Virus record (IMG/VR): IMGVR_UViG_3300022602_000274
Span: 1-33,274 of that record
DNA length: 33,274 bases
Direction: 5' to 3' (one strand)
From: a virus
Part shown: positions 7,457 to 14,641 of the stretch, piece by piece
How the letters are laid out: every line of letters begins with the position of its first letter
Position numbering within the stretch: the first letter of the stretch is position 1
Translations under genes and position numbers: made by a program
The notes under the pieces: model-generated
Told to the model about the DNA's origin: nothing
Seen by the model: only the letters and a program-made list of their open reading frames with translations
The model's database searches: none

Positions 7457-8566
7457 ATGTTTCTTACAGAACTTGCAGAACCACAATTACTTGTAATTTA
7501 CCCCGGTAGATTCCAGCCTTTCCACAAGGGCCACCATGCTGTTTATGAGTGGTTGACCGGCAAGTTTGGTCGTAGCAACGTCTACATCGCTACCAGCAAC
7601 AAACACAACGAATCAAAATCCCCTTTTACTTTTGCTGAAAAGTCATACTTTATGCAGTTGACTGGGGTTCCTGCTGATCGTATTGTGCAAGCAGTTCAAC
7701 CCTATCAAATCAAAAGTATTTTAGACACCGGGCATGTACAGGTAGCAAATCCCAAGAATACCGTAGTTATATTTGCTGTGAGCCAAAAGGACATGGCCGA
7801 AGATCCACGCTTTGATTTTGCTCCTAAACAGGATGGGTCAGACCCTTATTTTCAACCATTAAAAGATATTGGGCAGGCCGAGAACATGGAAAAGCACGGA
7901 TACATCATGACCGTGCCTACATTTGATTTTGCCATTGGTGGTCAACCCATGCAGTCCGGCACCGAGTTGCGTAAAATGTACGCGGCCAGCAGTGAAAGTG
8001 AACGTCAGAGTATTGTCAAAGACCTGTTTGGTCGTTATACTCAGGAAGCCGAGCAGATATTGACATCCAAATTGGTTCCACACAAGCCTGTTGAGCCACA
8101 CACCCTGCACAAAAAAGTCAAGTTACAAAAAGTTCCAAAACCCGCTCAAGAGCCTGTGGCCGAAGCCGGCGGAGTAGGTGTAGTACGTGGTGGAAATGAT
8201 CCACGTTATGTCATGGCCACTGCCGGTGATCAAAATGCAGTCACCGGTGCTACCCTGGGCAAAGAAATGCGGGCGTTTGGCTTGACTGGTCGTAAAAATC
8301 CTGGTGGCCCAACACAGCAAAAGAAAGTCAAAAGCAACATTGGCACAGGCATTCATGAGGATCTGGCCTGGGTACGAGATAGATTAGGCGAATCAGCTGT
8401 TGATAAATTGGCCGCACGTCACATTGAATTCCTTAATCAAGACATTGACGAAATTAAACAGCGTATTGCCACCGAAGAGTTGCCAGCGCAGTATGTGGAA
8501 AAACTTAAAGAAAAGATTGCGGCTCTTGAAAAGAAACGTCTTGAGCTGGCATTTAATCCCCAATGA
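7457..8566 (+). CDS. HxGH nucleotidyltransferase with CTS-like N-terminus
   Basis: A 369-residue protein. After a short leader MFLTELAEP, residues 12-180 form a cytidylyltransferase/NMN-adenylyltransferase-like domain: YPGRFQPFHKGH holds the HxGH motif at 23-26 and SGTELRKMY (167-175) corresponds to the ISSTxxR-type motif. It should couple a nucleotide to a phosphorylated substrate that cannot be named. The tail (about 200-369) is a linker with VAEAGG (234-239), a basic KNPGGPTQQKK stretch and a C-terminal coiled coil. MFLTELAE resembles T4 capsid-targeting leaders ending in a hydrophobic-x-E site, and VAEA could be a second prohead-protease site. Its stop overlaps the next start (ATGA). Confidence 0.75.
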   Translation: MFLTELAEPQLLVIYPGRFQPFHKGHHAVYEWLTGKFGRSNVYIATSNKHNESKSPFTFAEKSYFMQLTGVPADRIVQAVQPYQIKSILDTGHVQVANPKNTVVIFAVSQKDMAEDPRFDFAPKQDGSDPYFQPLKDIGQAENMEKHGYIMTVPTFDFAIGGQPMQSGTELRKMYAASSESERQSIVKDLFGRYTQEAEQILTSKLVPHKPVEPHTLHKKVKLQKVPKPAQEPVAEAGGVGVVRGGNDPRYVMATAGDQNAVTGATLGKEMRAFGLTGRKNPGGPTQQKKVKSNIGTGIHEDLAWVRDRLGESAVDKLAARHIEFLNQDIDEIKQRIATEELPAQYVEKLKEKIAALEKKRLELAFNPQ

Positions 8567-8835
8567 AAGATCACTTGATCACGGTGGATGTGTATTTTAA
8601 CTGGAGAGATCGAGTTCCACGTTATCGAGTGTTTGTAGACGGTAACCTGTTGACTGAACGAGACTTTACCTGGGGTGGGCGAGATATTTTTATTAGAGAA
8701 AATATACTTGTAAGTTTAAAACCGGGTCCGCACAATGTTGCTGTTGAACAGGTAGGATCAAATGGAATTATGCAGGCAAAAAATGTAACGCTAGATGGTA
8801 CTCCCAGTACTTTTGAGTTTGTTACAACAGAGTAA
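8563..8835 (+). CDS. Small beta-sandwich-like protein
   Basis: 90 residues, start overlapping the previous stop (ATGA), so probably translationally coupled. The sequence alternates strands and turns: VDVYFNWRDRVPRYRVFVDG, a WGGRDIFIRE turn, LVSLKPGPHNVAVEQVG and STFEFVTTE. The W-x-(D/K)-x-VP-(R/K)-Y-x-V pattern is shared with gene 6980-7426. LKPGPHNVAVE looks like the edge strands of small immunoglobulin-like or carbohydrate-binding modules. No enzyme motif. Possibly a virion surface or adaptor protein. Function unknown. Confidence 0.65.
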   Translation: MKDHLITVDVYFNWRDRVPRYRVFVDGNLLTERDFTWGGRDIFIRENILVSLKPGPHNVAVEQVGSNGIMQAKNVTLDGTPSTFEFVTTE

Positions 8836-8841
8836 TAAATA
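8834..8841 (+). promoter_or_regulatory. T4-like late promoter octamer AATAAATA
   Basis: One mismatch to TATAAATA, overlapping the previous stop codon, 21 nt before the ATG at 8863. It heads the run of CTS-like genes. Confidence 0.42.
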
Positions 8842-8862
8842 TAGTAACAACGGAAAAAAGCA

Positions 8863-9303
8863 ATGAAAACAACAGATTTTATCAATACTTACGCCACTGA
8901 ATCAGAAGAAGAAATCAGTATGGTTGTCAACAACCTACACACCATCATGCGTGTAACAGCTGACCTAGCCAAACGTGTTCGCGGCAGTGAAGACCTAGAC
9001 GAATGGTGCAAGGAAAAGATTGCAATTGCCAAAAGCATGATGGTTACCGTTGAAGATTATATTGCCAGCCAACAAGAAATGGGCGGCAGTGAAGAAGTTG
9101 CAGGATTTGATGCTGAACGTGCAGAACGTGCTTTTGCTGAAAGTCTAAACGAAAACGCAACAGGCGGTGCAACTGGTTCGGCCAGCATTGGCGTAGCAGT
9201 CAAAAGCCTAGGCGAAATGCCTACAGAAGTTATCAAACGTCAACAGACATATACCAATCAACGTACTCCAGGTGGTCCTGTTAAAGTAAAGAAAGCCAAG
9301 TAA
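8863..9303 (+). CDS. Unknown helical phage protein, possible internal head protein
   Basis: 146 residues, mostly helical. It starts MKTTDFINTYATESEEE, similar in style to T4 internal-protein leaders (Met-Lys, short amphipathic helix, acidic end). Residues 20-68 are a helical region (VVNNLHTIMRVTADLAKRV). The C-terminal 50 residues are Gly/Thr-rich and finish with RTPGGPVKVKKAK, which resembles the KNPGGPTQQKKVK element in the nucleotidyltransferase tail and the RGPITLRSKKTK end of gene 13783. Its stop shares one base with the next start. Family not recognised; capsid-internal location is inferred. Confidence 0.65.
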   Translation: MKTTDFINTYATESEEEISMVVNNLHTIMRVTADLAKRVRGSEDLDEWCKEKIAIAKSMMVTVEDYIASQQEMGGSEEVAGFDAERAERAFAESLNENATGGATGSASIGVAVKSLGEMPTEVIKRQQTYTNQRTPGGPVKVKKAK

Positions 9304-10310
9304 TGGATAATAATTTTAGCAAGATCCTGGAAACATTTAAACGTCTTGATGAGGCTGCTAATCCAGCACAGCAGGCCGCCATTGCCATTGCCATGAAGAA
9401 GGCACATAAAAAGCCCAAAACTGAAAGCGAATATGACGAGCGCGACATGGACGAACCTTGGGCACATGCTCAAGTAACACAGGCCGACATTGCTCGTTCC
9501 AAACAGGTCAATACAGCCGCAGGCAAGTATTCACCTGAAGTGTATGATCGCATGGCAAAAGATCCTGAATATGCACGACACATGCGTGATATGCAAAAAC
9601 AACATCACGGCATGGCCGAAGGCATGACCAAAGAAGCCATGTGGAAAGATGCTGAGCGCATGACACGCGACCAGTTCTGCGAAAAGTGGGGCGATGAACA
9701 TGCTGAATTTTGGGACGCCATCATGGGCGAAATGGACGAAGGCTCCATGGCTGATGCTGAACATCATCCTGACGGCCCTCACTTTGGCGGCTACTGGAAA
9801 GGCACAGATCCTAATCCACCCAAGCCAGGCCAGGGTGTAGGCGGCATGGAAGAAAGTGGCGTTGAAGCCAACTATGTACAAGGAGCCGGAGTTGATGATA
9901 GCCAAAGCCCAATACATACTCGTAGACTAAATGTCGACGAAGAGTGGGACGCATTTATGAATGAAATTGCTGGCGCTAACAATCCAGCACAAGGAACAAG
10001 TTCTACTGGAACCAATTCCATTGATGCCGCCAAGACAGCCAAAGAAATCAGTAATGCACAACAAAGTTTAAATAAATTCAAAGCCGCTGGAACAAATCTT
10101 CCAGTCAGCGTGGGTCAAGCTGCTAAGTCAGCTGTGGCCACTGCTTCTAATCCAGCCGCGGCAACAACCGGTCAAGGTCTAGATTCAAATGCCAAGAAAA
10201 CAACAATGGGTCTTGGTCAGCAGATAGAAAAACTCTTGACAACTGGTAATCAAGGACAGGTACAACAGGTAGCCAATGCTATCAAACAGAGCAACATGGG
10301 ACAGAAGTAA
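9303..10310 (+). CDS. Unknown protein with several prohead-protease-like sites
   Basis: 335 residues, low in hydrophobics and probably largely flexible. The leader MDNNFSKILETFKRLDEAAN ends in an L-x-E-A site at 15-18, the T4 gp21 cleavage form. Further candidate sites are MAEG (104-107), MDEG (144-147) and MEES (182-185). Between them lie charged helical stretches (DRMAKDPEYARHMRDMQKQ) and a YWKGTDPNPPKPGQGVGG linker. The last 115 residues are Ala/Gly/Thr/Gln-rich. Start and stop overlap both neighbours by one base. No known enzyme domain. I infer a packaged or scaffold-type head protein that is processed; it could also be an ordinary low-complexity structural protein. Confidence 0.65.
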   Translation: MDNNFSKILETFKRLDEAANPAQQAAIAIAMKKAHKKPKTESEYDERDMDEPWAHAQVTQADIARSKQVNTAAGKYSPEVYDRMAKDPEYARHMRDMQKQHHGMAEGMTKEAMWKDAERMTRDQFCEKWGDEHAEFWDAIMGEMDEGSMADAEHHPDGPHFGGYWKGTDPNPPKPGQGVGGMEESGVEANYVQGAGVDDSQSPIHTRRLNVDEEWDAFMNEIAGANNPAQGTSSTGTNSIDAAKTAKEISNAQQSLNKFKAAGTNLPVSVGQAAKSAVATASNPAAATTGQGLDSNAKKTTMGLGQQIEKLLTTGNQGQVQQVANAIKQSNMGQK

Positions 10311-12994
10311 TGTTTATATTTGATTTATTTGAAAAGTCCAAAGATCTTTATAACCGAACTCAAAATGCGGCCATCAAGCGCGGCATTGAGCAAGGTCGTC
10401 GATTGGACCCTTCAACTGGTAAAGATGATACCGCTGCCGTTGCAAGTTGGGTAGCTGGACAACAGCAAGATCTTGACCAAGAAAAAGAACAAAATGCTCG
10501 TCAAGAAAAAGAAATCAAAGCATTAAATCAACGTGTATCTGCCTTGTCCAAGGCCACAGGTACCACAACAGAACCCGCACCGGTTGCCAAACCTACACAA
10601 ACATTTGAACCCAGGACTGGTACTCCTATTGGACCAACTGCACAGGCTCCAGCGGCACCTGCTAGGCCCGCTACACCAGCTCCAGCGGCACGTGTTGCAG
10701 GCGCACCTCGGTTGGCTCCATCTACCTTGCCGGCAACTCAACCCAGTAACGTGCTGGCCATGCCTACTGCTACTACTGCTACAGCACCTGCACAGGCAAC
10801 CACCGCTGCTCAACCAGCTGTTACTCCTGCCGCTACACCAGCTGGACGTGTGGTTAGTCCCGCTGATCAGTTGGATCAATACAAACAACCTGAACCCACT
10901 ACCAGTACAGCACTTGGACAAATGGCTCAAACTCTTGCTCCCCCAGAAGAAGAATTACCATTCAAAGGCAAAGGAAAGGCACCTAGTACCGCTGGAATCT
11001 TTGGAGTTGGCGGCAGTCCAAAACAACGCGATGCCGACGCTGTAGCCGCCAAGAAAGATCAAACTACAGCAGAACCTACAGCACAGGCTCCTGATGAGAA
11101 ACCTGACTATAGTCAGCTGGGCGCCATGGGACAACTTATACATGGCCCATGGGGCACACAAGGGCAAGAAGAACCAATGAAAAAAGTTGCCAATATGAGA
11201 GAGGGCGCAGAGCCTACTACCAGTCCAGCAATTGGGTCGATGGTTAACCAACTATCACCAGGTGCTCCACAAACATACAAATATCCGCCAGCGATAGATC
11301 CGGTGGACAAACAAATACAAGACAATGCCAAATCATTTGGCACTGGAAAACTGCGTGATCGCGATGCACGATTGTATTATGGTCCTGCTAATGTGACCGT
11401 TCCTGCTGAGGAAGTTGCTCGCATATGGGAATATGTCATGGTAAAATACCCCAATCAGGCCGAACAACTGGATGCGTGGAAGAAAATTTTTAGTAATCTA
11501 AATGTTCTTAGAACTATACGACAATTGGTAGGCGAAATACAGCAAAGCCTGCCAATCAAAGAAGGTGACGTAATACCCATGACTGGGCAACCTCAGGTGC
11601 CAGCCGAAGTCAAGGCCTATCAATACGCTTTAGAAATATTAAAATCTGCATTCAACCCTGCTGTGCCTACTGCCAAAGTAGATCAAATGAAACAGATTCT
11701 GTTCCACGATTTCCAAGCACGTATACAGCAAAAGCCCGATGGTGCTTACTATCTAAATTTCAACAACGGCCGAACACAGAATTTACCAGATCCTCGTACT
11801 TTCCCAATGGAAGAAGGTGCTATGAACGACATCGACATTGGTCGTCAAGATTTACAACGTCTAACTGATCAGCAGTTCCAAAAAGCCTACGGAATCAGCA
11901 AAGAATTCTGGAAGTATCGTAACCAAGCTGTACTCAAAAAACCAGCACGTCGTCCAATGAGCCCACAATTGGCCAAGAGCGCCGTGGGTCAAAAGATGAA
12001 CACACTTTATGGACAAACTTGTCCTGGTTGCGGCAATTCTATCAACCCAGATCGTTGCGTATGCGAAGATTCTTGGTCGGCAGGCGACAATGCCTGGTCC
12101 AGTGAACACAACAATTGGACAGCTGAAGCTGCTGGAGAACCTGTTATAGCATTGACTGGTGTAGACGAAGATCGTTTACATACAGGTGATCCTGTCGTTG
12201 TTACGGCGCCAAATGAGTTTGAAGGTAAGACCGGTGAGATTGAAGAATTTAGTCCAAGCGGAAAATTTGTTATTGTGAATCTTTACAATCACGGTCGCCA
12301 CAGCATGCACTTGTCAGATGTTGAGTATAATCACTATGCCGACAAAGAAGATCAAGTCGACGAAGGTTATCAGGACTTTAAAAAGGTAGAACCATATGCT
12401 GTTTGCCTAGCTGGCAAGCCTGTAAAGAAATTTGACTACTATGAACAAGCTCGTCAATTCCACGACAACTGGAAGAAGAAGTTATACAATCAAGGTAACA
12501 AGGCCAAAGCAGATAAGATTACACTAATGCCCATCATGGATGAGGACAGCAATGACTTTATGGCCAATGACAGCACCAGCCCAGTGGGCGGTAAGGTTGA
12601 TGAAATCAAACAACGTCTGGATGCCAAATGCTGGTCAGGCAAGCACAAAGAAGGCACCAAGATCAAAGGTGGCGTTAGAGTCAACAACTGTGTGCCTAAT
12701 GAAAGCATCGAAGAAATGGACAAGAGTCAAAAAGGTGCCGCTGGTTGGAACATTGATGACTATGATTACAGCAAAGGTAAATGGACTCGTGCCAAAATAA
12801 TGACAGCCAAGGATGCCGTCAAAAGTGCCACTAAAGATTTAGATGCGGCATTTAATAACGCAGACAAAAAGAAACCTAAGCCAGTTAAAGAAAACTACTG
12901 GACTAAATTACAACGAGAACGTGACCAACGGCAACATGCCAGAGCCTACGATCTATTAGAATCATTACAAGATGTGTTTAAGGATATTAAATGA
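10310..12994 (+). CDS. Large multidomain protein, candidate processed internal virion protein
   Basis: 894 residues. It starts MFIFDLFEKSKDLY, has a coiled coil (about 54-82), then a long Pro/Ala/Thr-rich linker to about 215. A short repeat EPTTSTALGQMAQTLAP (195-211) and EPTTSPAIGSMVNQLSP (301-317) flanks LPFKGKGKAP. Residues 340-490 look globular and helical. A zinc-knuckle-like CPGCG...CVC (571-585) follows, then an SH3/KOW-like beta segment (about 605-675). The C-terminal part contains a Cys/Lys/Gly module (CWSGKHKEGTKIKGG...NNC) and a basic helix. Candidate prohead-protease sites are MREG (296-299), IKEG (416-419), MEEG (500-503), TAEA (604-607) and VDEG (683-686). Family not recognised; packaged polyprotein is inference. 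Confidence 0.7.
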   Translation: MFIFDLFEKSKDLYNRTQNAAIKRGIEQGRRLDPSTGKDDTAAVASWVAGQQQDLDQEKEQNARQEKEIKALNQRVSALSKATGTTTEPAPVAKPTQTFEPRTGTPIGPTAQAPAAPARPATPAPAARVAGAPRLAPSTLPATQPSNVLAMPTATTATAPAQATTAAQPAVTPAATPAGRVVSPADQLDQYKQPEPTTSTALGQMAQTLAPPEEELPFKGKGKAPSTAGIFGVGGSPKQRDADAVAAKKDQTTAEPTAQAPDEKPDYSQLGAMGQLIHGPWGTQGQEEPMKKVANMREGAEPTTSPAIGSMVNQLSPGAPQTYKYPPAIDPVDKQIQDNAKSFGTGKLRDRDARLYYGPANVTVPAEEVARIWEYVMVKYPNQAEQLDAWKKIFSNLNVLRTIRQLVGEIQQSLPIKEGDVIPMTGQPQVPAEVKAYQYALEILKSAFNPAVPTAKVDQMKQILFHDFQARIQQKPDGAYYLNFNNGRTQNLPDPRTFPMEEGAMNDIDIGRQDLQRLTDQQFQKAYGISKEFWKYRNQAVLKKPARRPMSPQLAKSAVGQKMNTLYGQTCPGCGNSINPDRCVCEDSWSAGDNAWSSEHNNWTAEAAGEPVIALTGVDEDRLHTGDPVVVTAPNEFEGKTGEIEEFSPSGKFVIVNLYNHGRHSMHLSDVEYNHYADKEDQVDEGYQDFKKVEPYAVCLAGKPVKKFDYYEQARQFHDNWKKKLYNQGNKAKADKITLMPIMDEDSNDFMANDSTSPVGGKVDEIKQRLDAKCWSGKHKEGTKIKGGVRVNNCVPNESIEEMDKSQKGAAGWNIDDYDYSKGKWTRAKIMTAKDAVKSATKDLDAAFNNADKKKPKPVKENYWTKLQRERDQRQHARAYDLLESLQDVFKDIK

Positions 12995-13347
12995 GAGTAG
13001 CTGAACTATTTGATGAATCTGCAGCCTGGAAGCGCAAAGAAGGCAAAAACAAAAATGGCGGCCTAAACAAAAAGGGTGTTGCTAGTTATCGTCGCGAACA
13101 TCCTGGCTCTAAGTTACAAACAGCAGTAACTACCAAGCCTTCAAAGTTGAAAAAGGGTAGCAAGGCAACCAAGCGTCGTAAGAGCTTCTGTGCTCGTATG
13201 GGTGGTATGAAGGGCCCAATGAAAAAGCCCAACGGAAAGCCAACACGCAAAGCACTAGCCCTACGTAAGTGGCATTGTGAATCAGTGGAGCAATTAGAAA
13301 CCATGCTGATGATTGCAGAGTCGTGGTTTAAAAATCAGAATAAATAG
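12991..13347 (+). CDS. Basic Cys-containing phage protein with Alt-like leader
   Basis: 118 residues, start overlapping the previous stop (ATGA). The leader MRVAELFDESAAW closely resembles the N-terminus of T4 Alt as I recall it (MELITELFDE), with a possible cut after ELFDE. The rest is strongly basic: KKGVASYRREHPGSKLQ, KLKKGSKATKRRKSFCARMG and ALALRKWHC. The RRKSFCARM...RKWHC pair of cysteines recurs in a small phage-associated domain that I believe corresponds to DUF6321, but I cannot confirm the number. DNA binding inside the capsid would fit the charge. The reading frame ends in the AATAAATAG octamer before dps. Confidence 0.65.
   Translation: MRVAELFDESAAWKRKEGKNKNGGLNKKGVASYRREHPGSKLQTAVTTKPSKLKKGSKATKRRKSFCARMGGMKGPMKKPNGKPTRKALALRKWHCESVEQLETMLMIAESWFKNQNK
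13339..13346 (+). promoter_or_regulatory. Late-promoter-like octamer AATAAATA before dps
   Basis: Overlaps the stop of the previous gene. It lies only 5 nt before the dps ATG at 13352, so a transcript from it would be nearly leaderless. Less convincing than the octamers 21-31 nt upstream of other genes. Confidence 0.25.
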
Positions 13348-13351
13348 TACT

Positions 13352-13786
13352 ATGGAACAATTAATTAAAGCCGCTAAGATTGGATTTGCAAGTCAATACA
13401 CATTCTACTTGAAAGCACATTTTTTTCATTGGAATGTGGAGGGCATCAACTTCCAAGAACTGCATAGTCTGTTTGAAACTATCTACACAGAAGTCTACGG
13501 CACAGTAGATGAGTTTGCAGAAAAGATTCGTAGCCTAGGTGGTTATGCCCCTGGATCAAATAGTCGATTCAGTATGCTAACACAGATTGCAGACGAAACA
13601 GAAATAATGCCAGGCATAGCCATGGTTGATGAATTGTTACAAGACGCAGACAACATGGTCAAAATACTCAAACGTGTTTATGATCTTGCCGAATCGGAAG
13701 GCGAACACGGATTCAGTAACTTTTTAGCTGAACGTATGGATGCATTTAGAAAACACGCATGGATGCTAAGGGCAACTACAAAATGA
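13352..13786 (+). CDS. dps: Dps-family ferritin-like protein
   Basis: 144 residues from ATG 13352, where the family match begins (MEQLIKAAKIGFASQ); 13 extra in-frame codons upstream lie in the previous gene. Dps proteins form 12-mers that oxidise and store iron using peroxide and may bind DNA. The ferroxidase ligands are complete with the exact spacing of E. coli Dps H51/H63/D78/E82: H26, H38, D53 and E57, within AHFFHWNVEGINFQELH and DEFAEKI. No basic N-terminal DNA-binding tail is present. It lacks a CTS-like leader, unlike its neighbours. The end overlaps the next start (ATGA). It could protect phage or host DNA from oxidative damage. Confidence 0.9.
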   Translation: MEQLIKAAKIGFASQYTFYLKAHFFHWNVEGINFQELHSLFETIYTEVYGTVDEFAEKIRSLGGYAPGSNSRFSMLTQIADETEIMPGIAMVDELLQDADNMVKILKRVYDLAESEGEHGFSNFLAERMDAFRKHAWMLRATTK

Positions 13787-14196
13787 AAATAAACGAAATT
13801 ATTACCGAAGCCGCTGATCATCATGCCGATTCTGCCAAATTAGCCGGTGATCAAATTGCAGCCTTAAAAGGTGCTGCGAGTTTGCCTGCTATCAGTATGA
13901 ACAAATCCAATGGTAGTGCATATGAACAATATCGTTTTATGATTGCTACCGGCTTGGTAGATGGCAAAGGCACTGGCGAATACATGGCGGCCGCTGGTGC
14001 CATGGCAGGCGATCCTTTGTTTACCTGCTATACAGATGAAGAATTTGCCATGATCAAAGATGCTGCTGAAATGTTAGGAGTTGGTCCAGTAAATCAACTC
14101 AGTAATCAAAAAAGTATGGAAGCAGATGATGTGCATAAGGTAAGCCCACATCAACCACGTGGTCCAATCACTTTACGATCTAAAAAAACAAAATGA
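13783..14196 (+). CDS. Unknown protein with CTS-like leader
   Basis: 137 residues from ATG 13783, which overlaps the dps stop (ATGA); the upstream Met at 13759 lies inside dps. The leader MKINEIITEAADHHADSAKL resembles T4 IP-type capsid-targeting sequences, with I-T-E-A fitting the gp21 cleavage consensus. Residues 40-105 are compact and Gly/Ala-rich (YRFMIATGLVDGKGTGEYMAAAGAM), followed by DEEFAMIKDAAEMLG, a helix. The end RGPITLRSKKTK is basic and resembles the ends of genes 8863 and 7457. Family not recognised. Confidence 0.65.
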   Translation: MKINEIITEAADHHADSAKLAGDQIAALKGAASLPAISMNKSNGSAYEQYRFMIATGLVDGKGTGEYMAAAGAMAGDPLFTCYTDEEFAMIKDAAEMLGVGPVNQLSNQKSMEADDVHKVSPHQPRGPITLRSKKTK

Positions 14197-14567
14197 AAAT
14201 CCATGAAGTCTTAACAGAGAATCGAACCAATTCTTTTGTTAAGGATCATATTCAATGGGTTGCAGACCAAGTTGGCATTCGCCATCTTCCTAAAATAGTC
14301 TTACTAGATAAACCTCGTGACACTACATTTGGTCAATATGAACCCGCAGATAAATGTATCTATTTGGTAACCGGTGGGCGCCATCCTGTTGATGTACTAC
14401 GCACCCTGGCTCATGAGCTAACACACTACAAACAGGATTCCGAAGACAATCTACCACCAGGCGCCGGCGAAACAGGTACTGATCAAGAAAACGAAGCCAA
14501 TGCTAATGCAGGCATTGTCATGCGCGACTTTGCTGAACACAATCCTGAATATTTTGGACTAAAATGA
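14193..14567 (+). CDS. Small zinc metalloprotease (HExxH) with CTS-like leader
   Basis: 124 residues, start overlapping the previous stop (ATGA). HELTH at 74-78 gives two zinc His and the catalytic Glu. ENEANANA around 99-106 supplies a downstream Glu (about E101) as likely third ligand, so it is a gluzincin- or SprT-like minimal protease of unknown substrate. The N-terminus MKIHEVLTENR has the same design as its neighbours, with a possible cut after LTE. That would place a protease inside the capsid or with the injected proteins. Its end overlaps a tiny reading frame (ATGA) leading to the deaminase gene. Confidence 0.75.
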   Translation: MKIHEVLTENRTNSFVKDHIQWVADQVGIRHLPKIVLLDKPRDTTFGQYEPADKCIYLVTGGRHPVDVLRTLAHELTHYKQDSEDNLPPGAGETGTDQENEANANAGIVMRDFAEHNPEYFGLK

Positions 14568-14641
14568 ATCCAACCCAATATCCTGTATGGCCCGAAGACG
14601 ACGGTTATGATAGCCCAAGAAATCCTTACTCCCCAGTCTGA
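14564..14641 (+). CDS. Possible 25-aa coupling peptide
   Basis: ATG at 14564 overlaps the metalloprotease stop (ATGA) and encodes MNPTQYPVWPEDDGYDSPRN... to a TGA at 14639-14641. It ends inside the deaminase gene, whose own start at 14607 has only a weak ribosome-binding site. It may be a short leader that brings ribosomes to 14607, or chance. Confidence 0.25.
   Translation: MNPTQYPVWPEDDGYDSPRNPYSPV

Noticed and set aside
9531-9917. 128-residue hydrophobic, His-rich minus-strand frame
   Set aside because: Antisense of the 335-residue gene, whose frame has overlap-coupled neighbours and repeated protease-like sites; no promoter on the minus strand.
10523-11045. Long overlapping frames on both strands (135 aa Cys/Ser-rich minus, 170 aa Leu/Pro/Gln-rich plus)
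   Set aside because: Shadows of the Pro/Ala/Thr repeat region of the 894-residue gene, with repetitive composition and no ribosome-binding site.
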